Source of the DNA: Actinomycetota bacterium
Lineage (GTDB): Bacteria; Actinomycetota; Actinomycetes; Mycobacteriales; Pseudonocardiaceae
NCBI GenBank assembly: GCA_021324675.1
Contig: JAJPIR010000337.1
Coordinates: forward strand, 1-34,939
DNA length: 34,939 nt
Direction of reading: 5' to 3'
A program made the translations under genes and the position numbers. The notes beneath the pieces are model-generated. The model was not told the DNA's origin, did no database searches, and worked only from the letters and a program-made list of their open reading frames with translations. Positions 7,287-16,237 of this stretch are shown here, piece by piece. The number at the start of each line of letters is the position of its first letter. Within the stretch, counting starts at the first letter, position 1.

Positions 7287-8485
7287 GTGTACTTTGGCGG
7301 CATTACCACCACCAACGTGCTGGACGCCGTGCTGTTGCTGGTGCTGGCCTACGTATTGTTTCGAGGCTGGCAGCAGGGGGCGGTATCCCAGATCGCTGCG
7401 TTCGGCGGTTTGCTGATCGGGTTATTGGTGGGAATGTCGGCGGGGCCTTGGGTCGGCGGATTGGTCGTCGACAAGCCGGGGCGGGGGCTTGCGCTCCTGA
7501 CCCTTGGCGTGTTGCTCGTTGCCGCGGTGATAGGCCAGGGCATCGGCGTGCGCATCGGCTTACGACTGCGCCATGCCGTGGAGGGCGCTGGCATGGGCAA
7601 GCTCGACCAAGTCGCGGGGTGGGGGTTGGCGCGGTCGGCTTGGTGCTCGTTGTGTGGCTGCTGTCAAGCGTGCTGGCGCAGGGTCCCTTTCCGGGCTTGG
7701 CGCAGCAGATCCGTGGCTCGCAGACCATCCAGGCGATCGACGCCGCGTTGCCGCCACCCCCGGACGTTACCGGCCGCGTCTCCCGCTACCTCGACGACCA
7801 GGGCTTCCCCCAGGTATTCGCGGGCGGCGGGATCACGGCACCGCCCGTGTCACCCACGACCGATCAAGCCGTGCAGGCCGCGGCCGCGGCCGGGCAGCCA
7901 AGCACGGTGCAGATCCGGGGGTTTGGTTGTGGTGGCAAGATCGGCTTCGGGTCTGGATTCGTCAGCCAGCCTGGGTTCGTCGTCACCAACGCCCACGTGG
8001 TCGCCGGCTTCGACTGGTTACGTGTACGGGATGCCGCCGGCGAGCATCCGGCGGTCGCGATCCACGTCGACCCGGCACTTGACGTCGCTGTGCTGTCCGC
8101 AGATGTGCTGGCGCCTGCCATCGGCTGGACCGATGTCGCGGCCACCCGCGGCACCCAGGGAGCGACGCTCGGATTCCCTGGCGGGCAGTCGCAGATGGTG
8201 GTGCAGCCGGCGACGGTGCAGAGCCGAATCGAGGCTATTGGGCGTGATATCTACGGGCAGGGCAGCGCGAGGCGCGAGATCCTTGCCCTCGCTGCCGCTG
8301 TGCAGCAAGGAGACTCCGGCGGACCCTTTGTCACTAGCGCCGGCCGCGTCGGCGGCATCGTGTTCGCTGCCGATCCCGGCAACCGCACCATCGGGTACGC
8401 GCTTACTGCCGAACAGGTCCGTCCCGGCGTCGCGGCCGCGATCGCCCGCAATCAAAGGGTTGCCGTCGGCGCCTGCCGCTTCTGA
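7287..8485 (+). pseudogene. MarP-like membrane serine protease, broken by a single-base frameshift
   Basis: The 5' part (GTG 7287, GAGGGA six bases upstream) encodes four hydrophobic helices of a CvpA-like membrane domain up to GKLDQVAG. At 7616-7620 the sense continues one base back in another frame (VGVGAVGLVLVVWLL), through a periplasmic trypsin-like domain to the stop at 8485. The triad is visible: His in TNAHVV (codon 7994), Asp in ALDVAVL (8081) and Ser in QQGDSGGPF (8315). This is the architecture of mycobacterial MarP (Rv3671c), an acid-resistance protease. All catalytic residues are intact, so the break is recent, a sequencing error in the G-run GGGGTGGGGG, or a -1 slip. The periplasmic frame is also open upstream to 7214, but there it does not encode the membrane domain. 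Confidence 0.82.
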
Positions 8486-8759
8486 TCCTTCGGCGCCTGA
8501 TCCGCTCCGCAGGCAGCGTAGTTCGCGTCTTCCTGCCTTCCCCAGACCGGCCGCATCAAATTCGCGACAACGGGGAGCCGAACCGAAGGCGACTGCTTCA
8601 CACGGTGGCCGGCGGTGAACGCGCTTTCGCACACTCATCCCTCAACGATACGGTGCACAAAATCGCCGACTACCGAACATCGTACGCAACGATTGTCGTC
8701 AGCTTCATGATCTCCTCTCAGCGCTCAAAAGGCAATGCGTCCGCAGGCCGTCAATTGGC
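8486..8759. other. Convergent intergenic region
   Basis: This 274-base stretch separates the convergent protease and peptidase genes. The frames crossing it are extensions of shadow frames. A loose GCCTGC/GCAGGC pairing near 8470-8515 could contribute to termination, but there is no T-run and I see no gene. Confidence 0.4.
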
Positions 8760-10439
8760 TTAACCTGCTGCTTTGCATCGTGTTCCTTCGGCCGGAAGCT
8801 GGAGATTGGTGAGGTAGCTGATCCCGACTTGATCGACACACCTGTTTCCTTGCAGGAAGGCGGTATGTTGAGTGCCTTCGTAGGTCAGCAAGCGTCCGTT
8901 GAGAGCGCGGGCGAGGTTGACGCCAGCCTGATACGGCGTGGCGGGGTCCTGTGTTGTGGAGATTACTAACACTGGTGCCAGCCCGGGGACCTGTGGATGA
9001 TGCGGCCCGCCGGTGGGTGGCACCGGCCAGAACGCGCAATTGTCCAGCGCGGCAGATGGTGGTCGTCCCGTGTCCAGGAAGGGAGCGGCCGCACGGTATT
9101 GGGCATCAACATCGCGAGCCAGGTTTCGATCTTTGATGGGCGGATTGTCGACGCACAAAACCGCCTGGAAGACGTCCATCGTTGTGGAATACGAACCATC
9201 CGGCTGCCGTCCGTAGTAGATATCAGCCAGGCGGATGAGGATATCCCCCTGGCCCTGGGCAAGTTCCCGTAGACCACGGTTCAACGGTTCCCATAGAGCC
9301 GGAAGGTACAGCGCTTGTACCGTGCCGATAGTGGCATCGGTGTACGACAGTTTACGCCCATCGGAGACACTCGCCGGCTCGCTGATCAGTGGACGGACAC
9401 GAGATTGGAAGTGGTGCACGGCTTGACTGGTGTCCTGTCCCAACGCGCAATCTCTCCGTGTCGCACACCACGCCGCGAAGGTATCGAATGCTCGTTGAAA
9501 CCCTCGACCTTGGTCGATGAGCTGGGCAATCGGATCCTGTGCTGGATCGACAGCACCATCGAGCACCATCGCACGGACACTGCCCGGGAAGACTTCCGCG
9601 TAACTTGTGCCAATCCGCGTGCCATAGGAATAACCGAGGTAGGTCAGCTTTTCATCGCCGAGAGCCGACCGCATGACATCCATGTCGCGGGCCACCTCGC
9701 GTGTCCCGATGTGGGCAAGTACGTCAATGCCGGTGCGGTCGACGCATTTGGCATTTTCGGCCTTTTCGTGGCTTTCAGTACGTGCTACGCCGGTTGGTGA
9801 GGTGTCAACGTTGAGGTTCATCAGGCGCTCAGCGTCCCGCTCCGCCGGGGTCAAGCACTCAACGCGTGGGTCGCTGGAGCCAACACCGCGCGGGTCGAAC
9901 CCGACAAGGTCAAAGCGCTGCCCGACATCACTGGCTGCCACCTCGTTGGCCAGGCTGGCTGCCGCGCTCATGCCCGAAGCTCCGGGACCACCCGGATTGA
10001 TCACCAAGGAGCCGATGCGGCGCGCGGGGTCTGAGGCGGGCCGGCGAAGCAGGCCAACCTTCATCACCCGACCGTGAGGTTTCGTATAATCCAGCGGAAC
10101 CGTCAGATAGGCGCACTGCAAGCCCGGATCAGCATAAGCATCCTTATCATTCGGGGTGGTCGCGAATGCCGAGCAGCCACCCCACGATAGATCCTGGTCG
10201 TAAAATCGCTCGAAGCCTGGCGGGTCTGCACCAATGGGACCTTGCTGCGCGATGGCCGTCTGCGATTGAACGGCAGAACCGAGAATAAATACACCTAGCG
10301 CTATCGTGACGGTGACCGGCCCAGCCAGTATTATTCGGCGGCGATGTAATCGCCCCGATGTAAACGAGCGACGCGCCCACATCGAGCAGTCCGTCGGACG
10401 CAAGCTGTGCCTGCCACTGTCTGCGTCGCACCCGCCCAT
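8760..10439 (-). CDS. Secreted alpha/beta hydrolase, S33 tripeptidyl aminopeptidase type, 559 aa
   Basis: I chose ATG 10439 because AAGGAGG lies six bases upstream; the frame is open 60 codons further but without a start signal. The N-terminus has a basic region (RRSFTSGRLHRRR) and a hydrophobic core (IILAGPVTVTIALGVFILGS), a signal peptide or anchor. The hydrolase fold shows the oxyanion segment NPGGPGASG, FDPRGVGSS, and the nucleophile Ser about residue 271 in GYSYGT. The C-terminal TAP-type domain supplies the acid (VISTTQDPATP) and His (GTQHTAF). Actinobacterial homologues are exported peptidases removing tripeptides from N-termini, or related hydrolases. Scattered Cys residues suggest disulfides outside the cell. 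It converges on the MarP-like gene. Confidence 0.88.
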   Translation of the reverse strand: MGGCDADSGRHSLRPTDCSMWARRSFTSGRLHRRRIILAGPVTVTIALGVFILGSAVQSQTAIAQQGPIGADPPGFERFYDQDLSWGGCSAFATTPNDKDAYADPGLQCAYLTVPLDYTKPHGRVMKVGLLRRPASDPARRIGSLVINPGGPGASGMSAAASLANEVAASDVGQRFDLVGFDPRGVGSSDPRVECLTPAERDAERLMNLNVDTSPTGVARTESHEKAENAKCVDRTGIDVLAHIGTREVARDMDVMRSALGDEKLTYLGYSYGTRIGTSYAEVFPGSVRAMVLDGAVDPAQDPIAQLIDQGRGFQRAFDTFAAWCATRRDCALGQDTSQAVHHFQSRVRPLISEPASVSDGRKLSYTDATIGTVQALYLPALWEPLNRGLRELAQGQGDILIRLADIYYGRQPDGSYSTTMDVFQAVLCVDNPPIKDRNLARDVDAQYRAAAPFLDTGRPPSAALDNCAFWPVPPTGGPHHPQVPGLAPVLVISTTQDPATPYQAGVNLARALNGRLLTYEGTQHTAFLQGNRCVDQVGISYLTNLQLPAEGTRCKAAG

Positions 10440-11040
10440 TGAGCGCCTCCTTGCCTCGGCTCCTATCCTCCCGCTCGCTGCAGAGGCGTGATGAAGCGGG
10501 GATCTACTAACCGCACAGCTAGCCTCCGTGGAGTATGACCTCGGTACGACAGTGTCCCGGACAGGCAGACTCCCAGCAACAGCTAAGCGCAGGAATCCTA
10601 CCCGACCAAACCAAGTCAAACCCTTTGAACGTGCAGACTGGCCGTCTGGATCGTCTCATCAAAGTTGCGCCGTAAGCGGTGGTCCGCTCGTGCCGAGTAA
10701 TGATCTCCATAACGCATACTGTCTTTGGAAGAATTGTCGTCGTGGTTTTGTAGGCCGCCGTTGCGCTCCGATCACGGCGGCCAGTCGAAGTCAGGCTGGG
10801 CGCAACAGCCGGTGCCCCGTCGGTCGGATCGCTGAGCTCCGGTAACCACAGTAGGTCCGGCGTCTGCTGTCACGCAGTTCGGCTTGGACGCTGCCCCGGC
10901 CGGTCACCGGCGGCAGACGTCATGCCGGCGCTCGTGCTGTTCAGGGCTGGTCTCGCGCCTGAGCCTGCGGTAGATAGCTGGGTATTCGGCCAAGAGCTCC
11001 ACGAGGAAAGGGCTGCCGTGCGCAAGGCTCGACTGATGCG
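10440..11040. other. Intergenic region, no supportable gene
   Basis: About 600 bases separate the divergent hydrolase and membrane zincin-like genes. The longest frame (10528-10845, 105 codons) has no ribosome site or domain and biased residues typical of a shadow. Promoters for both neighbours are expected here. AGGAAAGGG at about 11004-11012 is a good ribosome binding site, but it lies too far from the only usable in-frame starts. Confidence 0.4.
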
Positions 11041-11928
11041 TTGTTCACCACCGTGCACTACCGCCCCGTTGACCTGGAGGATCTGATCGGAACCGTCGTC
11101 TCACTGGCTACTTGGATTTCAGCCATCTCGGCAACGCCACTGCGCAGGCTGGGAGTAGCGGGAAGTTACATCGATGCCGTAGGGCAGCCGGTTTTTCTCG
11201 TCGTGCTGCTGATCGCTTTGATCGTCGGCGCGGGATTCGGTGCGGTCGGCGCAGCAGCTAACGCCGTAACGGCTTGGGACGAATTTGTGCTGTGGGTGAT
11301 TGGTGGGACGGTCGGTGGTGTGCTGACCGTTGTGTGCTGGGACGGCATTCTCTGGAGTCTTTGCGCACTCTGTGGGCTCGACGCGAGCGTCACCCTCATC
11401 GCCATCGTTGGTTTGTTTCTTTTCAGCATAGCGGCTTTGTTCGGGACTGTGGTCGCGCCGCTGTTGGACGACATCGATAGCGCGGTGGCGTGGTTGTTCA
11501 GCTTCCTGATCAAATGGATGCAATCGCCGCTGCTGACAACCGCAAGCCTCGTTGCGACGATGATCGTGATGCTCCGGGGTGGCAAGGTCGATTTCCGCCG
11601 GGGCATGCTGTTCATCGCAGTGGGCTCTGGTCGCTCTGCGCTGACGCTGGGTGCTGTGGGCTGGACGCAATCCGGTTGTTTCCGTGCGGACGGGGCTGTG
11701 CCGGACAATCTGGCCCGGCACGAGTCGGTCCACAGCCGGACCGTAGCGGCCACCGGCGAGCTCGGCTTCTACCTCACCTACATCACCCTCGGTGCTACGT
11801 GGGGGTTGGCGCAAGGTGGCTCGTGGAACAACCTCAACGCAGCCGGCTGCGGCAATCCGTTCGAAAAAAGCGCGCACACGTTCACCAATGACCCGGCTAC
11901 GCCCCGGTCGGCGAGTCACTGCCAGTAG
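11041..11928 (+). CDS. Polytopic membrane protein with HExxH zincin-like C-terminus, 295 aa
   Basis: The first 200 residues hold about six hydrophobic segments (roughly 14-31, 50-72, 82-104, 117-138, 147-158 and 166-178). The soluble tail has LARHESVHSR with HESVH at 227-231, then GELGFYLTY and GCGNPFEKSAH, where Glu275 in NPFExxA could be the third zinc ligand. HExxH followed by a downstream Glu is the gluzincin/M48-like arrangement, so a membrane-bound metalloprotease or a related catalytic-like domain is suggested; I cannot name a family. The start is uncertain: TTG 11041 and GTG 11053 are the only in-frame options after the preceding stop, and neither has a clear ribosome site. The long antisense frame across this gene is a shadow. 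Confidence 0.6.
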   Translation: MFTTVHYRPVDLEDLIGTVVSLATWISAISATPLRRLGVAGSYIDAVGQPVFLVVLLIALIVGAGFGAVGAAANAVTAWDEFVLWVIGGTVGGVLTVVCWDGILWSLCALCGLDASVTLIAIVGLFLFSIAALFGTVVAPLLDDIDSAVAWLFSFLIKWMQSPLLTTASLVATMIVMLRGGKVDFRRGMLFIAVGSGRSALTLGAVGWTQSGCFRADGAVPDNLARHESVHSRTVAATGELGFYLTYITLGATWGLAQGGSWNNLNAAGCGNPFEKSAHTFTNDPATPRSASHCQ

Positions 11929-11943
11929 GCGCCCACGGGCGTT

Positions 11944-11960
11944 CAGGCCGCGGCGGCCTG
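11944..11960 (+). terminator. Weak terminator-like hairpin
   Basis: CAGGCCG and CGGCCTG pair around a 3-base loop 15 bases after the membrane gene's stop; a CGCCC/GGGCG pair lies just before. No T-run follows, as is often the case in high-GC actinobacteria. Confidence 0.35.
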
Positions 11961-12087
11961 TTGGGCAGAGGTCAAGCAAATATTGTGGCCAGGTGAGTTC
12001 GGTGCGCCCAATCCCGGAGACGGAGTTCATGGGCAGTGAGAAGCTCTCTACCGGCGACGCCTGGCACACGGTGCGGCGCTGCGCATC

Positions 12088-12981
12088 ATGAATGCCGACC
12101 GGTTGCCCCTGTTTTGCGATGCTGAGCTGGCTGAGCGCATCGAGCGGGTCGAGGCGCAGCTGGTCGCCCAGGGCAGCAAGGCGGCCCACCATCGCTCGGG
12201 GGAGAGCGCGGGCTTCCTGATCCCCGTTGCCGGTGGCCTGGCCAGTTTCGCCGAAGAGGGCTCGCCGCTGAACAAGGTGGTGGGGCTGGGCTTCGGTGGT
12301 GCGCCGACCGCTACCGAGCTGGAGAAGATCGAACAGGTCTTCAGCGCCCGCGCTGCTCCCGTGCAGGTCGAGCTCGCCCATCTGGCCGACCCCGCGATCG
12401 GTGCCCTGCTGACCGATCGGGGCTATCGGCTGACCTCGTTTGAAAACGTGCTTGGCCTTGCCCTTAAGGGCAGGTCCGAGCCAGTCACACCATCTGGTGT
12501 CGAGGTGCGGCGCAGCCGCGATGATGAGTTCGAGTCGTGGCTGGACGTCGTGATCGAGGGCTTTGCCCACCCCGACATCCAAGGGGTGCCCTCGCACGAG
12601 GAGTTTGCGCGCGAGGTCATCGCCATGGCCGTGCGCGATCTCACCGCGGCGGCCGGCATCATGCGTTACGTCGCGCTGCGCAACGGGGTCATCGCCGGCG
12701 GCGCCAGCGTCCGAATGGCGGACGGCGTGGCGCAACTGACCGGCGCGGCAACCGCCCCCGCGCATCGCCGCCGGGGGGTGCACACGGCACTGCTGTCGGC
12801 CCGGCTCGCTGATGCCGCCACTGCCGGCTGCGACATCGCAGTGATAACCACGCAGCCGGCGTCGAAGTCGCAGCAAAACGCGCAGCGTCGAGGCTTCGAC
12901 TTGCTCTATACCCGGGCCATCCTGGTCAAGCCCGCAACCCAGCCGAACCCGGAACAGCAAGGCACCGGCGGCGCCCCGTAG
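12088..12981 (+). CDS. GNAT-family N-acetyltransferase, 297 aa
   Basis: The C-terminal half carries the GNAT fold. Acetyl-CoA binding motif A is QLTGAATAPAHRRRGVHTALL, with the pyrophosphate loop RRRGVH at about 227-232. A second strand follows (CDIAVITTQPASKSQQNAQRRGF), and the aromatic LLYTRAI closes the domain. The N-terminal 130 residues look like a partly degenerate duplicate GNAT fold (VQVELAHLADPAIGALLTDRGYRLTSFENVL), as is common in two-domain actinobacterial acetyltransferases. The substrate is unknown. The ATG at 12088 has no strong ribosome site. It converges on the DUF397 gene. Confidence 0.85.
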   Translation: MNADRLPLFCDAELAERIERVEAQLVAQGSKAAHHRSGESAGFLIPVAGGLASFAEEGSPLNKVVGLGFGGAPTATELEKIEQVFSARAAPVQVELAHLADPAIGALLTDRGYRLTSFENVLGLALKGRSEPVTPSGVEVRRSRDDEFESWLDVVIEGFAHPDIQGVPSHEEFAREVIAMAVRDLTAAAGIMRYVALRNGVIAGGASVRMADGVAQLTGAATAPAHRRRGVHTALLSARLADAATAGCDIAVITTQPASKSQQNAQRRGFDLLYTRAILVKPATQPNPEQQGTGGAP

Positions 12982-13038
12982 GGTGCCTGGAGGTCATCGT
13001 CGGCGGATAGCCTGGGGACGTACGGCCTGCCGCGATCG

Positions 13039-13239
13039 TCAGCCGATCTGACCGGCGCGCACGGCGGCGGTGAAGGCGACCCAGGCAGGCACGGGCACGG
13101 CCAGCATGCCACCGGTCGGATTCTTGGAGTCGCGTACAGCAACGATGCCGGCGGCGACGGCGACCTCGACGCAGTTTGCATTGTCGGTGCTGCGGCTGCT
13201 CCTGCGCCAGCGGGAGCTGCCGGCGTCCAGCGCGCGCAT
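13039..13239 (-). CDS. DUF397 domain protein, 66 aa
   Basis: The ATG at 13239 has GAGAGGAG seven bases upstream; an upstream in-frame start would add 21 unrelated residues. The protein is a complete DUF397: WRRSSRS, DNANCVEVAV, VAVRDSKNPTGG, then VPAWVAFTAAVRAG. DUF397 proteins in actinomycetes nearly always pair with an XRE-DUF5753 regulator, as here, where that gene ends 47 bases upstream on the same strand. In Streptomyces such pairs (whiJ-like loci) affect development and secondary metabolism, with the small protein thought to modulate the DNA-binding partner. The actual target here is unknown. Confidence 0.92.
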   Translation of the reverse strand: MRALDAGSSRWRRSSRSTDNANCVEVAVAAGIVAVRDSKNPTGGMLAVPVPAWVAFTAAVRAGQIG

Positions 13240-13286
13240 TCCGGGCTCCTCTCGATACTCAAATAGCCCTGCGCGGCCCGCTGGTT

Positions 13287-14135
13287 TCAGCGTAGTTCGC
13301 AAGCGATCTGGGCGATCAGCTCGGCCGTTGCAGCAGGTGCAAGGGCTGCATGCAGGATAGTCCCGAGAGCGAGCCGGTAGGCGGCCAGATCGGCCTCTTC
13401 TTCCAGAAAGAGTCCTGTTCCGTGGTTTTCGATGAACACCAGTGCCGGTTCATCGGCGAATTCCAAGATCACAAATGGGCCGCGCAACCCGGCGTACGCG
13501 CCCGCGGCCACAGGCACAATCCGCACCGTGACGTGCGGTTGTTCGGCCACTCCGAGCAGGTGGTGCAGTTGCCGGTGCATGACCCCTGGCCCGCCGACGG
13601 GACGGCGCAGGGCGCCCTCGTCCACCACGGCAAAAAACTGCGGCGCGCTGGACCGGGCCAGCACCGTCTGGCGCGCCATCCGGGCTGCGACCAGATTGTC
13701 CAGCTCGGCCTCCGACACGGTGGGGGCGACGCCCTGGATGATCGCTCTGGTGTACTCGGCCGTTTGCAGCAGCCCGGGTACGACGAGAGCCTCGTAGTTC
13801 TGGATACGGGTGGCTTTGGCTTCAAAGTCGATCAAACTGCGCCACAGCTGGGGCAGCCCGGGCTGGCGGGTCCACCAGCCACGTTCTTCGGACCGCCGTA
13901 CCAGGTCGAGCAGTTCATCACGGGTAGCTGCGGGCACCTGGTACAGACCCAGTAATGCCGCGACGTCTTCGATCTGCAGGCCACTGTTCCCGGTCTCGAT
14001 CCGGCTGATCTTGCTGGGTGACATGCCCATGCGCTTGGCCACCTCCGCGCCGGACAACCCCGCCCGTTCACGAAGTTCCCGCAGCGCGGCGGCGACTTGC
14101 CGGGATCGGACGGAGGTGTGCGGATTACCAGGCAT
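13287..14135 (-). CDS. XRE-family regulator with DUF5753, 282 aa
   Basis: The N-terminal helix-turn-helix spans about 13-67 ([38 protein letters not shown]). The long C-terminal DUF5753 region includes [41 protein letters not shown] and the C-terminal [23 protein letters not shown]. This is the whiJ/AbaA-type architecture of actinomycetes. I chose ATG 14135 rather than the upstream 14171 because it leaves a normal N-terminus; no ribosome site helps. It is upstream of and probably cotranscribed with the DUF397 gene. It is divergent from a small gene at 14225, and the repeat-rich site between them (14186-14208) is a candidate operator. Confidence 0.92.
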   Translation of the reverse strand: MPGNPHTSVRSRQVAAALRELRERAGLSGAEVAKRMGMSPSKISRIETGNSGLQIEDVAALLGLYQVPAATRDELLDLVRRSEERGWWTRQPGLPQLWRSLIDFEAKATRIQNYEALVVPGLLQTAEYTRAIIQGVAPTVSEAELDNLVAARMARQTVLARSSAPQFFAVVDEGALRRPVGGPGVMHRQLHHLLGVAEQPHVTVRIVPVAAGAYAGLRGPFVILEFADEPALVFIENHGTGLFLEEEADLAAYRLALGTILHAALAPAATAELIAQIACELR

Positions 14136-14185
14136 GGGGCGCACTATGCACCTGCCCGAAGCCGGGTCCAATCACTCAATCGCGT

Positions 14186-14208
14186 TATTGCTTGCATTAC
14201 TTGCAATA
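14186..14208. promoter_or_regulatory. Candidate operator for the XRE regulator
   Basis: TATTGC (14186-14191) and GCAATA (14203-14208) form an inverted repeat, and between them CTTGCA occurs twice in the same direction. The site is between the divergent XRE gene (start 14135) and small gene (start 14225), overlapping where the latter's -10 (TATCTG, 14207-14212) would be. An autoregulatory operator is inferred from position and symmetry only. Confidence 0.45.
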
Positions 14209-14224
14209 TCTGATTGTTCCCGGC

Positions 14225-14452
14225 ATGGACCCTCTAGCGAAGGCCACCAGCGAGCTGGTGGTGGAGAAGACCTGGCAGATTCCTGCGAACGGGAGCAAGG
14301 CAGGCCCGGTCACCGTCGTCGTACGCATGCCCAACGTGTTGATCATCGATTCGCGCGGCAGGCACATCCTCGTGGCACCAGAACAGGCCCAGCTCGTGAG
14401 CGCCAAGATGGGCGAAGTCGCCGCCTGGATCAGCAATGCGGCCGTCAGCTGA
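14225..14452 (+). CDS. Small conserved-looking protein divergent from the XRE gene, 75 aa
   Basis: The ATG at 14225 opens a frame with a compact globular composition: [39 protein letters not shown], ending [11 protein letters not shown] longer in-frame extension upstream runs through the XRE gene antisense and is not credible. No Shine-Dalgarno is present, and the candidate -10 lies about 13 bases upstream, so a very short or leaderless transcript is likely. Small proteins next to XRE-DUF397 pairs are frequent, so it may be part of the same regulatory module. I do not recognise its family. Confidence 0.6.
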   Translation: MDPLAKATSELVVEKTWQIPANGSKAGPVTVVVRMPNVLIIDSRGRHILVAPEQAQLVSAKMGEVAAWISNAAVS

Positions 14453-14508
14453 GCGCGCCGGTGCGGCAGACTGACCGCGGATGCACGCCGCCGAGGAGGA
14501 GCAATCAC

Positions 14509-15525
14509 GTGGCCCGGTCGCAGGTCGATGTGCTAGCTGTCGCCCGACAACAAGTGCTCCAGCACGGGACGGCGCTCACCGAGCAGCAAATCCTTGACGT
14601 GCTGCAGCTACCGGACGACCGGATGGAAGAGCTCCTCGCCCTGGCCCACGAGGTACGGATGCGCTGGTGTGGTCCCGAGGTGGAAGTCGAGGGCATCGTC
14701 AGCGTCAAGACCGGCGGCTGCCCGGAGGATTGCCACTTCTGCTCGCAGTCGGGCCACTTCGACTCGCCGGTACGGGCGGCATGGCTGGATATTCCGGGCT
14801 TGGTCGAGGCAGCCAAGCAGACTGCGGCCACCGGGGCGACCGAATTCTGCATCGTCGCTGCTGTACGCGGACCGGACCGCCGGTTGATGTCTCAAGTCAA
14901 AGCCGGTATCGAGGCGATCCGCCAAGAATCCGATACCGCGCATCTCAACATCGCCTGCTCGCTGGGCATGCTGACCCAGGACCAGGTGGACGAGTTAGCT
15001 GCCGCCGGTGTGCATCGCTACAACCACAACCTTGAGACCGCCCGCTCGTACTTCGCCTCCGTGGTGACCACGCACACTTGGGAGGAGCGTTTCCAGACGC
15101 TGCAGATGGTGCGTGAGGCCGGGATGGAAGTCTGCTGTGGCGGCATCATCGGTCTGGGGGAGACCGTGGCCCAGCGCGCAGAATTCGCCGCCCAGCTTGC
15201 CTCGCTGGCGCCGGATGAGGTGCCGATGAACTTCCTCATCCCGCAGCCTGGTACCCCCTACGAGAACTATGACGTGGTAGCTGGTGCCGATGCGCTCAAG
15301 ACGGTAGCGGCGTTCCGGTTGGCGCTGCCCCGCACGATCCTGCGCTTCGCCGGAGGTCGCGAACTCACCTTGGGCGATCTGGGCGCCGAGCGGGGAATGT
15401 TGGGCGGCATCAACGCCATCATTGTGGGTAACTACCTGACCAATCTCGGTCGGCCCGCACAGGCAGACCTGGACATGCTTACCGACCTGCGCATGCCGAT
15501 CAAGGCGTTGGGCCAGACGCTGTGA
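14509..15525 (+). CDS. bioB: Biotin synthase
   Basis: This radical SAM enzyme inserts sulfur into dethiobiotin in the last step of biotin synthesis. The GTG at 14509 follows GAGGAGGA by eight bases; the much longer upstream frame is a shadow. The SAM cluster motif is C71-x3-C75-x2-C78 in [13 protein letters not shown]. The second cluster's ligands appear as Cys in EFCIVAA, NIACSLG and EVCCGGI, with Arg in [16 protein letters not shown] and the C-terminal [16 protein letters not shown] are also characteristic. The length, 338 aa, is normal. The stop overlaps the GTG of bsaP, so the two are translationally coupled, as in mycobacteria. Confidence 0.97.
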   Translation: MARSQVDVLAVARQQVLQHGTALTEQQILDVLQLPDDRMEELLALAHEVRMRWCGPEVEVEGIVSVKTGGCPEDCHFCSQSGHFDSPVRAAWLDIPGLVEAAKQTAATGATEFCIVAAVRGPDRRLMSQVKAGIEAIRQESDTAHLNIACSLGMLTQDQVDELAAAGVHRYNHNLETARSYFASVVTTHTWEERFQTLQMVREAGMEVCCGGIIGLGETVAQRAEFAAQLASLAPDEVPMNFLIPQPGTPYENYDVVAGADALKTVAAFRLALPRTILRFAGGRELTLGDLGAERGMLGGINAIIVGNYLTNLGRPAQADLDMLTDLRMPIKALGQTL

Positions 15526-15707
15526 CGTTCTGCGACGCCTGCGGGCGCCCGACCCGCGAGGGCGACCATATGGACTGCGCGCGCCGCCGCGGTCGGCAGC
15601 CACCCCGGTACTGCCCGCGGTGCGGGCGCCGGATGGTGGTGCAGGTGATGCCGGCCGGCTGGTCGGCCAGGTGCAGCGCGCATGGCACCTACCCGGGGTG
15701 CGCATGA
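15522..15707 (+). CDS. bsaP: Biotin synthase auxiliary protein, 61 aa
   Basis: The GTG overlaps the bioB stop by 4 bp. The protein has seven cysteines: C4 and C7 (FCDAC), C19, C31 and C34 (YCPRC), C51 and C60, with many Arg between them. That pattern could bind zinc or an iron-sulfur cluster. Position, size and cysteine pattern match the actinobacterial biotin synthase auxiliary protein downstream of bioB (Rv1590 in M. tuberculosis), which supports BioB activity. The start is supported by the coupling alone. Its own stop overlaps the next gene's ATG. Confidence 0.88.
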   Translation: MTFCDACGRPTREGDHMDCARRRGRQPPRYCPRCGRRMVVQVMPAGWSARCSAHGTYPGCA

Positions 15708-16237
15708 GCGCGGTCGACATGCCAACACAGCCCGCTGCCTCCGGTGCAGTGGTGCGGGCGGACCTGGTGCCCGCGCTCCAGGTGCTCGGAGCGGTGGCTT
15801 TGCTGGGACTCCCACTCGGCGTGCTGTGGTCTCAGCTGGCGCCGCCGGAGTTTGTCGCACGATCGGCCCTCGCGCCGACGCCTGGCGGTGTCCTGCCCTT
15901 CATCGGGCAAAGCGAGCATCGCTTCGACGACATGGCGACGTTCCTGCTGTTCGGTATTGCCGCTGGAGTGCTCATTGGCGCGGCATTGTGGCAATTCCGG
16001 CGCTGGCGCGGACCGTTGTTCGTCGTCTCCGCAGTGCTCGGATCGTTGATTGGTGCGTGGCTCGCGATGCGCACCGGGCTGTGGATTGTCGCCGCCTCTT
16101 ATCCCAATCTTGCGAGTACCGGCGCGCCGTACCCCCGCGCACCGGTACTGGAGTCGAGTTGGGTGATCATTGCGCAGCCCTTCGGTGCCGCCGTCAGTTA
16201 CTGCATCGCCGCGGCGTGGAATCGTGAGGCGGGCTAG
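15704..16237 (+). CDS. DUF2567 family membrane protein, 177 aa
   Basis: The ATG overlaps the bsaP stop (ATGA). Four hydrophobic segments are visible: about 23-41 ([18 protein letters not shown]), 84-101, 108-129 and 158-171. The loop after the first segment contains [15 protein letters not shown], conserved-looking in this family. The same gene order, bioB - bsaP - DUF2567, occurs in M. tuberculosis (Rv1589-Rv1591). Function is unknown; the tight coupling suggests a link to biotin metabolism, but mere co-expression is possible. The last four bases overlap the convergent LON-domain gene. Confidence 0.85.
   Translation: MSAVDMPTQPAASGAVVRADLVPALQVLGAVALLGLPLGVLWSQLAPPEFVARSALAPTPGGVLPFIGQSEHRFDDMATFLLFGIAAGVLIGAALWQFRRWRGPLFVVSAVLGSLIGAWLAMRTGLWIVAASYPNLASTGAPYPRAPVLESSWVIIAQPFGAAVSYCIAAAWNREAG

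Noticed and set aside
7287-8618. 443-codon frame continuing the MarP membrane part without a frameshift
   Set aside because: After the G-run it becomes Arg/Ser/Pro-rich, whereas the other frame encodes an intact trypsin-like domain; the frameshift explanation is better.
11119-12960. 613-codon open frame on the minus strand
   Set aside because: It lies antisense to the membrane gene and the acetyltransferase, has low-complexity Arg/Gln/His-rich composition and no domain; high GC produces such shadows.
13810-14508. N-terminal extension of biotin synthase by 233 codons
   Set aside because: It overlaps the XRE gene antisense and the 75-aa gene; GTG 14509 has an excellent ribosome site and gives normal length.
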